Of a DNA stretch of 39,303 nucleotides, positions 1-6,610 are shown in pieces. The DNA comes from an uncultured delta proteobacterium. Lineage in GTDB: Bacteria > Desulfobacterota > Desulfovibrionia > Desulfovibrionales > Desulfovibrionaceae. The stretch covers positions 1 to 39,303 of the forward strand of contig CAIMRY010000001.1 in NCBI GenBank assembly GCA_903843965.1, read 5' to 3'. A program made the translations under genes and the position numbers. The notes under the pieces were generated by a model. It ran no database searches. It saw only the letters and a list, made by a program, of their open reading frames with translations, and was not told the origin of the DNA. Numbering within the stretch: position 1 is the first letter of the stretch; every line of letters begins with the position of its first letter.

Positions 1-2
1 AT

Positions 3-107
3 CTCGGCAACTATCTGGCGTGGTTCCAGACGCTCGACAGCAAGGGCGTGGCGCAGAACTCGGCGAATTGGCTACGGGGCTGTGCGGGGATGGGGCTTGC
101 GGGGTAG
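3..107 (+). CDS. Tail of an ORF entering from the left, possibly a transposase C-terminus
   Basis: The reading frame is open from the window edge and stops with TAG at 105-107. The 34 visible residues include NYLAWFQTLDS and end in WLRGCAGMGLAG. The segment resembles in style the last residues of DDE transposases, which often end in a short aromatic helix, but I cannot assign a family. The context supports a mobile element: immediately downstream, in the same frame, is a methyltransferase that has lost its N-terminal catalytic part, as expected if an insertion sequence or a deletion replaced it. No terminal inverted repeat can be verified because the other end lies outside the window. Confidence 0.35.
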   Translation, partial: LGNYLAWFQTLDSKGVAQNSANWLRGCAGMGLAG

Positions 108-122
108 GCTTCAACACAAATT

Positions 123-587
123 TTGAACAGAGCCATCCAATCCATCTTCCACTGGTGTTGGTTCCGTGCGCGTTGCTCGACGCTCAAAGGGGACTTCCGG
201 TATACGTCGGAAACCGTGTTTGAGACTTTCCCTTGGCCACAGACCCCCTCTCAATCGCAAGCGCTTGCTGTTGCGAAGGCCGCATGCGAATTGCGAAACT
301 TGCGGTCCGTGAAGGCGAGGGAAGATGGATGGTCGTTGCGCACTCTTTATCGCTCCCTCGCGGTCGCAGGGAAAAACGCTCTCAAAGACGCACACCTGAA
401 ACTGGATGAGGCCGTGAGGCAAGCATATGGCTTCCCCGCCGGGGAGGACATGCTGGAGTCTTTGCTGGCGTTGAACATGTTGCTGGCTGCTCGTGAGGCT
501 GATGGGGAGACCGTCGTAGGCCCAGGCCTGCCACCATCCGCAGGCGACCCATCCATGTTCATGTCCGACGACTGCGTGCGCATATGA
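123..587 (+). pseudogene. C-terminal remnant of a MmeI-like (type IIG/IIL) DNA methyltransferase
   Basis: About 150 residues match the extreme C-terminus of class I SAM-dependent DNA methyltransferases of the MmeI-like restriction-modification family. The run ARCSTLKGDFRYTS, then TVFETFPWPQ, is the conserved end of the target-recognition region. It is followed by the helical tail in which LKLDEAVRQAYGFP and a late LLALN are typical. The whole nuclease, the SAM-binding motif and the NPPY catalytic part (normally several hundred residues upstream) are absent. The frame is closed by TAG at 105-107 and only a TTG at 123 could start it. It is therefore very probably non-functional, cut off by the element on its left. 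It ends 23 bases before the anticodon-nuclease gene, so the two probably once formed one restriction/abortive-infection operon. Confidence 0.75.
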
Positions 588-610
588 ACGCATGAAGATG
601 TGAGGCGGCG

Positions 611-3004
611 ATGGCCATGAAGCTTACCCGGTTCGCCCAACTGAAAGGGCATCGCGTTTTCCACGACTTTACGTGGCCGAAGGCACTTTGCGATTTCGCA
701 AAGTTCAACCTCATCTACGGCTGGAACGGGAGCGGCAAGACGACGCTCTCAAATCTGTTCAGAGCCATCGAGCGTGGCACGTCCGTCACCGAGGGCGACG
801 TGCAGTTCACCATCGGTGGCGCCACGGTCCGAGGCGCCGAAATCGCGAATCACCCGGTCCTGCCGCAGGTCAAGGTATTCAACCCCGATTTCGTCAAGGA
901 GAGTGTCTTCAAGACTGGGGAGTTGCTGAACCCCATCTTCTACGTGGGCAAAGAGAACATCGAGAAGCAGCAGAAGCTTGAAACTCTCAAGTCCGAGTCG
1001 AATTCCGTCACGACCGCCAGAGGCGACCTCCAGAAAGAAGCGACGAAAGCAAGCAAGGCGCTCAATGACTTCTATGCAAGCAAGGCGAAGCTCATCAAGG
1101 AGGGACTCCGCTCCGCAGGTAAACACAAGTATCACAACTACGAACGCCCCATGTTCATCGCTACGGCCGACGACTTGCTCAAGCTTGACGAAGTCGCACG
1201 GCAAAAGAAACGATTGACGGATGAACAACGGGACGAGTTCCACGCCAAGAAGGATGCAAAGCAGAAGGATCCGTTGGCCAAGCCCAACCTTGTACTGCCA
1301 TCCTTTGAGAAGGCGGTGGACACCGTTGCCGGACTGATGCGTCGCACCGTCGTGTCCGCGACCATCACCGAACTGGTGGACGATCCACTCACCTCCGAAT
1401 GGGTCAAGACGGGCCTTTCGCTACACGTGAGCGCCGAAGGGCACGCTCCGCGCTGCCGCTTCTGCGACCAGCCGCTTTCGGACGAGCGCGTCCGCGTGCT
1501 GGAGGGGCACTTCAACGACCAGTACGAGAAGCTCCTCGACGACCTCGCAAGCGCCGATGCCATGCTTGCTGACCTTGAGAAAGGCATCGACTCCACCGAT
1601 CTTCCCGGCAAGGCGGCGCTTTGCGAGCATCTCGCGCTTGGCTACGAGGTCGCGATTAGCCGACTCCGCGAAGAGTCGAGGAAGGTCCGTGAAGGTGCCG
1701 AAGTCCTGCGACGAGCCGTGTCCCATAAGCGTGCGGCACCGTTTCAGGGCATCGACATCGCGCCGTACCTGGCGGAGATTGATATCCCCGACAGAACATC
1801 CATGGAGGCGGCGCGGAGCGAAATACTCAAGGTGCTTGAGGTCCACAACGCCGAAGCAAGCGACTTTGAAGCGTTGAAGGGGGCGGCTCGGCAGGCGCTT
1901 GAAGAGGACTACGTCGCCGACTCTCTCGATGTGCTGGTGACATTACGCGCCGCTGTCGACGCCTTGAAGGCGCAAGACAAGGAACTTTCGGACAAGCTCG
2001 ATGCGCTTGCGGAGAGCGCCCGCGCGCTGGATGTTGACTCGACGGGTCACGAACTCCCCGCGAAGGAGCTGAACGCCGAACTCGCGAGCTACCTCGGGCG
2101 GCGGGACCTGCAATTTGAGGACAAGGGGAAGGGCTACGCCGTAACCCGTTCCGGTATCGTGGCAGAAAATTTGAGCGAGGGAGAGAAAACGGCGATAGCG
2201 TTCCTCTATTTCCTGAAATCGCTCAAGGACAAGGACTTCGACCTTGCGAACGGCATCGTGGTCATCGACGACCCCATTTCAAGTCTCGACGCCAACGCGA
2301 TTTTCTCGGCTTTCGGGTTCATGCGCGAGCGTACGCGCGGCGTCGGGCAACTCTTCGTCCTGACCCACAACTTCACGTTCTTCAGGCAGGTGAAGAACTG
2401 GCTCCACTACATGAACCAAGACCTCAAACAGGACGAACACAAGGCGCGGATGTACATGCTGACAACCTGTAACGAAACAGGGTGCCGCACAGCGTTGCTG
2501 GAGGAACTCGACCCGCTCCTGCGAAAGCATGACACCGAATACAACTACCTGTTCAAGCGGGTCGCAGCCAAGTCCAAAGAAGGCAGGCCCGTCAACCTTG
2601 AGGACAACTATGGGGCGCCGAACGTGGCGCGCAGGCTCCTTGAATCGTTCCTGTCGTTCCGTTTCCCATCAAAGGCTGGAAAGCTTCGTCGACAACTAGA
2701 AATGGTCAATGTCGACGCTGGCATCAGGGCCAGAATCATCCGGTTCGTTCATACCTATTCTCACGACGGCAGAGTCGCCGAACCGGAACACGACCTTTCT
2801 GTCCTTGCCGAGACGCCAGCAGTGATGCGTGAAATCCTTCGACTCATCCGATTTGAAGATCCGGAGCATTACAAAGAAATGACGGGCTTGATTAAGTTCG
2901 ACCCACTAGCTGGCGAGGCGGCGGAAGGGGCAGAGGATGCCCCTGCGACTCCCATTGAAAGCGCGCAACCGACAACGTTACCAGAGCCGTCTTCCATCAC
3001 CTGA
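611..3004 (+). CDS. rloC: RloC-like anticodon nuclease: AAA_13 ATPase with zinc hook
   Basis: A 797-residue SMC/Rad50-like ATPase. The Walker A motif is GWNGSGKT (37-44). Long helical arms flank a CRFC zinc-hook motif (282-285) followed by QPLSDERV. The ABC signature is LSEGEK (521-526) and Walker B is VVIDDP (550-555), followed by SSLD and then an H-loop in LTHNF. The C-terminal domain carries an Arg-x3-Glu pair (R674, E678 in NVARRLLESF) and a later FVHTYSHD with H714 and H718. This arrangement fits the Arg-Glu-His active site of the PrrC/RloC anticodon nucleases. Members of the family cut tRNA in the anticodon loop, and RloC couples this to DNA damage sensing through the hook and ATPase. 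A GAGG stretch at 602-605 serves as ribosome site; ATG at 617 is an alternative start. The neighbouring restriction-modification gene is broken, which is notable because these nucleases are usually guarded by one. The ATPase family is certain. The nuclease activity is inferred from the motif. Confidence 0.8.
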   Translation: MAMKLTRFAQLKGHRVFHDFTWPKALCDFAKFNLIYGWNGSGKTTLSNLFRAIERGTSVTEGDVQFTIGGATVRGAEIANHPVLPQVKVFNPDFVKESVFKTGELLNPIFYVGKENIEKQQKLETLKSESNSVTTARGDLQKEATKASKALNDFYASKAKLIKEGLRSAGKHKYHNYERPMFIATADDLLKLDEVARQKKRLTDEQRDEFHAKKDAKQKDPLAKPNLVLPSFEKAVDTVAGLMRRTVVSATITELVDDPLTSEWVKTGLSLHVSAEGHAPRCRFCDQPLSDERVRVLEGHFNDQYEKLLDDLASADAMLADLEKGIDSTDLPGKAALCEHLALGYEVAISRLREESRKVREGAEVLRRAVSHKRAAPFQGIDIAPYLAEIDIPDRTSMEAARSEILKVLEVHNAEASDFEALKGAARQALEEDYVADSLDVLVTLRAAVDALKAQDKELSDKLDALAESARALDVDSTGHELPAKELNAELASYLGRRDLQFEDKGKGYAVTRSGIVAENLSEGEKTAIAFLYFLKSLKDKDFDLANGIVVIDDPISSLDANAIFSAFGFMRERTRGVGQLFVLTHNFTFFRQVKNWLHYMNQDLKQDEHKARMYMLTTCNETGCRTALLEELDPLLRKHDTEYNYLFKRVAAKSKEGRPVNLEDNYGAPNVARRLLESFLSFRFPSKAGKLRRQLEMVNVDAGIRARIIRFVHTYSHDGRVAEPEHDLSVLAETPAVMREILRLIRFEDPEHYKEMTGLIKFDPLAGEAAEGAEDAPATPIESAQPTTLPEPSSIT

Positions 3005-3074
3005 CCTGCTGATATTCCAATGTGCGTTTGCGCCAGAATACCGGGAAACATTTTCAACGCTGGAGGCGGAAAGC

Positions 3075-4331
3075 ATGCGCGTCAACGTCACACAAGCGCT
3101 TAACAACCTGACCGGTGCGAAGCAGTTGTGGGAACAGGCTCTGCCATCTTTGCCTCAACCTGATAATCTGCAAGGGTTGGGCGTAAGCACAAATGACATA
3201 TCGCGAGCATTCGATGAGGTCGCGGCGCTACTGAACACCGTCAACGAACACGAGATAGATGGGCCTGCATGGTTGACCTATAAGGCCAACATCGAGTCAC
3301 TGCCAACGAACTTGTTTAACCTATTCACCCAGAGTGTTGGAAATCCGCAAAATATCATCAGCAACACGCAAAATATTTGTTCATGGTTGTGGTCATTCAA
3401 ATCTTCGTTGCTTCAAATTGTGCCGCTCAACCCAGAGGTTGAAAGATTTTCAGAAGATTTTGCGCGTGAGATGACTGCGAAAATAGAAACCACAAAAGAG
3501 TGGTTCCGAAAATCTGAAAGCATTAAAGAAGATATTCTGAAAATTGAGTCATCTGCGCGTGCGGCGATGACGGAGATATCCACACAACAGACTGAAGCAG
3601 GCTCAACCTTAAAAACCATACAGGACTTGCTTACGTCAATCCAAGCACATGAACGAGAGGCTGGCACCGCCAAGACGAATGCCGGGAGCGCCGCGACTGC
3701 AGCCACGACCGATGCGAATACTGTCGCGAAAGCCGTTCAGGAATTGAGTGCGGCGATAGCCGAAAAGAACACCCTATTCAGTGAGTTCGAGGCCCACCGG
3801 GTCAGGATTGAGGGCTTGCTTGAAAATGCCAACAAGGTCGGCTTGGCCCGGTCATTCCAAGACAAACGCAAAGAACTGGCTTGGACATGGCGTGCTTGGG
3901 CAATGCTTTTCTTCGCTGGTATCGCCTCGCTGGCATCACTCGGCTGGTTCGAGTTGATTCCACTTTTGAAGGCGGGAACGCCAGACCCCGTCGCAGTTGC
4001 AGTCCGTTTTCTTGTGGCCGGACCGCTTGTCTGGTTCACCTGGTTTGCCGCGCGCCAGTATGGGCACGTCCTACGCATAAGTGAGGATTATGCTTTCAAG
4101 GAAGCCGCCGCGATGTCCTTTGCCGGCTACCGCGACGAAATGGGTGGCGACCAAGAACTGCTCAAGATGTTGCAGGAATCCGCCATTCGGAATTTCGGCG
4201 CGAATCCAGCCGAGATGTTGTTGAAAAAGTCTGATGCGGCTTCCCCGGTCCACGCCGTGGTCGAGAAGGTGCTGGAAAAGGTCAACCCGAAAGAGCTTCT
4301 TGCATCCATACTCGCCGCAGTCAAAAAGTAA
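3075..4331 (+). CDS. Membrane-anchored coiled-coil protein of unknown function, rloC partner candidate
   Basis: A 418-residue protein whose family I do not recognise. Residues about 1-130 are mixed helical. Residues about 140-260 form a long Ala/Glu/Lys/Thr-rich coiled coil (SSARAAMTEISTQQTEAG and similar). Two hydrophobic helices follow, at about 275-298 (AMLFFAGIASLASLGWF) and 306-328 (VAVAVRFLVAGPLVWFTWFAA). A conserved-looking soluble tail begins RQYGHVLRISEDYAFKEAA. I chose the ATG at 3075 because GGAGGCGGA lies directly upstream; an ATG at 2937 would overlap rloC and adds basic residues typical of a shadow frame. It starts 70 bases after the rloC stop on the same strand, so it is probably co-transcribed. 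Codons around 3280-3660 are visibly AT-richer than the housekeeping genes. A role as membrane tether, sensor or regulator of the nuclease is inference only. Confidence 0.75.
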   Translation: MRVNVTQALNNLTGAKQLWEQALPSLPQPDNLQGLGVSTNDISRAFDEVAALLNTVNEHEIDGPAWLTYKANIESLPTNLFNLFTQSVGNPQNIISNTQNICSWLWSFKSSLLQIVPLNPEVERFSEDFAREMTAKIETTKEWFRKSESIKEDILKIESSARAAMTEISTQQTEAGSTLKTIQDLLTSIQAHEREAGTAKTNAGSAATAATTDANTVAKAVQELSAAIAEKNTLFSEFEAHRVRIEGLLENANKVGLARSFQDKRKELAWTWRAWAMLFFAGIASLASLGWFELIPLLKAGTPDPVAVAVRFLVAGPLVWFTWFAARQYGHVLRISEDYAFKEAAAMSFAGYRDEMGGDQELLKMLQESAIRNFGANPAEMLLKKSDAASPVHAVVEKVLEKVNPKELLASILAAVKK

Positions 4332-4407
4332 GGCCAACGCAGGCCAATTGAGCATGGTGACCGCTCTGGCCGCTTGACGTAATCTGCGGCAACGCGTAAA
4401 AAAGTTA

Positions 4408-4440
4408 AGGTGGCCGCCTTGCGGCAACCACCTGTTTTTA
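4408..4440 (+). terminator. Rho-independent terminator closing the defence segment
   Basis: AGGTGG (4408-4413) pairs with CCACCT (4428-4433), and CCGC with GCGG inside. A short CAA bulge sits on the 3' side, and the hairpin is followed by GTTTTTA. It lies 76 bases after the stop of the coiled-coil gene and marks the change to GC-rich DNA. Confidence 0.85.
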
Positions 4441-4516
4441 TTCTGGTTTGAGTTTCCTACATAAGGGCGCGTCTTGTCCAGAACGGGGTGCAGGGACGGA
4501 GCCCCTGACCGGTTCG

Positions 4517-4546
4517 TTGACGCCAGCGCCGCCAGAGCGATACAGA
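4517..4546 (+). promoter_or_regulatory. Candidate sigma-70 promoter of the pgl genes
   Basis: TTGACG (4517-4522) and TACAGA (4541-4546) are separated by 18 bases. They lie about 40 bases before the pglD start and after the upstream terminator, so a promoter is needed here. This is motif matching only. Confidence 0.35.
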
Positions 4547-4587
4547 GTGGGAAACAAACACGCGGCGGACACCCGCCAGAGGCCAGC

Positions 4588-5229
4588 ATGAAGATCATCG
4601 TCATGGGCGCGAGCGGACACGGACAGGTCGTGGCCGACGTTCTTTTCCAGATGTGGACCAGGGGCCGGGAGATGGAGATCGTGGGCTTCCTCGACGACGA
4701 CGCGGCCCTTACCGGCACCAAGGTCCTGGGGCTCAACGTGCTGGGCAGGCTGGCCGACCTGCCGTCCATGCCGCACGACTGCGTCATCCTGGGCATCGGC
4801 GACAACGCCGTGCGCGCCCGGCTGTTCAATGAGCTCAAACGCGCGGACAAGCGCTTTGTCACGGCCATCCACCCCACGGCCATCCTGGCCCCGGACGTCG
4901 TGATCAGCCCCGGCGCGGTGCTGTGCGCGGGCACGGTGGTCAACACCGGCGGCCGCGTGGGCGAAAACGCCGTGCTGAACACCGCCGCCAGCCTGGACCA
5001 CCACAGCGTGCTGGAGGCCCATTGCCACGTGGCCCCGGGCGTGCGCCTGGCCGGAAACGTCCGCGTGGGCGAGGGCGCGCTGGTGGGCATCGGGTCCTGC
5101 GTGGTGCCCGGCGTGTCCATCGGCGCGTGGAGCGTGGTCGGGGCCGGGGCCGCCGTGACCAAGGACGTGCCCGAGCGCACCACCGTGGGCGGGGTGCCCG
5201 CCAGGGTGCTGGCCAGCCCGTTTGATTAG
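4588..5229 (+). CDS. pglD: PglD/NeuD-like sugar O/N-acetyltransferase
   Basis: A 213-residue acetyltransferase of the NeuD/PglD family. The N-terminal half is a small Rossmann-like domain that binds the UDP-sugar (MGASGHGQVVADVL, residues 6-19, then GFLDDD). The C-terminal half is a left-handed beta helix of hexapeptide repeats. The probable catalytic base is H138 in the SLDHHS segment, matching the conserved His of PglD. Family members transfer acetyl from acetyl-CoA to the 4-amino group of a UDP-4-amino-sugar, giving UDP-N,N'-diacetylbacillosamine. The ATG at 4588 is preceded by AGAGG and begins exactly at the conserved glycine-rich strand. An aminotransferase and a membrane dehydratase follow on the same strand, completing the three-step pathway, which supports PglD over sialate O-acetyltransferase NeuD. 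Confidence 0.85.
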   Translation: MKIIVMGASGHGQVVADVLFQMWTRGREMEIVGFLDDDAALTGTKVLGLNVLGRLADLPSMPHDCVILGIGDNAVRARLFNELKRADKRFVTAIHPTAILAPDVVISPGAVLCAGTVVNTGGRVGENAVLNTAASLDHHSVLEAHCHVAPGVRLAGNVRVGEGALVGIGSCVVPGVSIGAWSVVGAGAAVTKDVPERTTVGGVPARVLASPFD

Positions 5230-5230
5230 C

Positions 5231-5340
5231 CGGGGCCAGGCAGTTTGAACCGGGCCGTTTTCCGCCGGGCGGTCGTGCGCCTGGCCGTGTGACCGGACAG
5301 TGTGAGCCGGGCGGGTGTTCGCCGGGCAGTTTGAGTCGGA
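5231..5340. repeat. Degenerate 14-15 base tandem repeats (CCGGGC family)
   Basis: The spacer between pglD and pglE is mostly imperfect units of 13-15 bases that begin with CCGGGC or a variant. Examples are CCGGGCCGTTTTCCG, CCGGGCGGTCGTGCG, CCGGACAGTGTGAG, CCGGGCGGGTGTTCG and CCGGGCAGTTTGAG. Two 30-base blocks at 5241-5270 and 5298-5327 are near copies. No gene is apparent. Confidence 0.6.
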
Positions 5341-5413
5341 CTAACGCAACCACTTCAAGCCAATCCCGGCGCAGGCCAGCAGGCCGGACCCGGCCTGATC
5401 GGAGCAGACGAGA

Positions 5414-6610
5414 ATGAGCCACGCCAAACCTCCCCGCCTGTTCCTCTCGCCCCCGCACCTGGGCGGCACAGAGGAAAAGCGCGTGGCCGAGGCCTTCCTG
5501 AGCAATTACATCGCGCCGCTGGGCCCGCAGGTGGACGCCTTTGAGGCGGCCTTCAGCGAATATGTCGGCCTGCCGCACTGCCTGGCCCTTTCAAGCGGCA
5601 CCGCAGCCATGCACCTGGCCCTGCACTGCCTGGGCCCCGGCGTGGGTGTCGGCCCCGGCGACGTGGTGCTGGCCTCCACCCTGACCTTCATCGGTTCGGT
5701 CAGCCCGGTGCATTTCCTCGGCGCGGAGGTGGTCTTCGTCGACTGCGACCGCGCCACCTGGAACATGGACCCGGACCTGCTGCGCGAGGCGCTGATGACG
5801 CTGACCGCCGAGGGCCGCCGCATCAAGGCCGTGATCCCGACAGACCTCTACGGCCAGTGCGCGGACTACCAGCGTCTGCTCGACATCTGCGCGCCCTTTG
5901 GCGTGCCGATACTCGCCGACGCGGCCGAGGCCATGGGCGCCAGATACGGGCATGGGGATGACGCCGTGCACGCCGGGGCCTTTCCGGGCCTGCGCGCGGG
6001 CATTTTCTCCTTCAACGGCAACAAGATCATCACCACCTCCGGCGGGGGCATGCTGGCCTCGGAGGACGCGGAGTTCATCGCGCGCGCGCGCGGGCTCTCG
6101 CAGCAGGCGCGGATGCCCGCCCCGCACTACGAGCACACGGAGATCGGCTACAACTACCGCCTGAGCAACATTCTGGCGGCCATCGGCCTGGGCCAGCTGG
6201 ACGTGCTGGAGGCCCGCGTGGCCGCGCGGCGGCGCATCTTCCGCTGGTACGAGCAGGCGCTTTCGGGCCTGCCGGGCATCTCCTTCATGCCCGAGGCCGC
6301 CCACGGAAAATCCAACCGCTGGCTCACGGTCATCCAGGTCGACGCCCGGGCCTTTGGCGCCGCGCCCGAGGCCATGCGCCAGGCCCTGGAGGCGGAGAAC
6401 ATCGAGTCCCGCCCGGTGTGGAAGCCCATGCACGCCCAGCCGGTGTTCGCCGGGTGCCGCGTCTTTGGCGGGACAGTGGCCGAGGAGCTGTTTGCGCGCG
6501 GACTGTGCCTGCCCTCGGGCACGGCCATGACCGAGGGCGACGTGCAGCGCGTGGCCAGGATCATCACAGGCCTGCGGCACAAGGGGCGGCGCCAGGGGGG
6601 GCAAGGCTAG
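5414..6610 (+). CDS. pglE: PglE-like PLP aminotransferase (DegT/DnrJ/EryC1/StrS family)
   Basis: 398 residues, the usual length for sugar-nucleotide aminotransferases. Visible landmarks are the phosphate-binding LSSGTAAMHLAL near residue 57, the VFVDCD and PTDLYGQ strands, the PLP-stacking DAAEAMG, and the PLP lysine K204 in FSFNGNKIITTSGGGML. A late GYNYRLSNILAAIGLGQLD completes the signature. The expected reaction is transfer of an amino group from glutamate to C4 of the UDP-4-keto-6-deoxy-GlcNAc made by PglF, yielding the substrate of PglD. It stands between those two genes: 184 bases downstream of pglD and immediately before pglF, whose ATG follows its TAG directly. Membership in the family is certain. 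The bacillosamine assignment rests on the three-gene context. Confidence 0.87.
   Translation: MSHAKPPRLFLSPPHLGGTEEKRVAEAFLSNYIAPLGPQVDAFEAAFSEYVGLPHCLALSSGTAAMHLALHCLGPGVGVGPGDVVLASTLTFIGSVSPVHFLGAEVVFVDCDRATWNMDPDLLREALMTLTAEGRRIKAVIPTDLYGQCADYQRLLDICAPFGVPILADAAEAMGARYGHGDDAVHAGAFPGLRAGIFSFNGNKIITTSGGGMLASEDAEFIARARGLSQQARMPAPHYEHTEIGYNYRLSNILAAIGLGQLDVLEARVAARRRIFRWYEQALSGLPGISFMPEAAHGKSNRWLTVIQVDARAFGAAPEAMRQALEAENIESRPVWKPMHAQPVFAGCRVFGGTVAEELFARGLCLPSGTAMTEGDVQRVARIITGLRHKGRRQGGQG

Noticed and set aside
2937-3074. Upstream start for the coiled-coil gene overlapping rloC
   Set aside because: The 3075 start has a strong ribosome site, and the upstream extension has the composition of a shadow frame.
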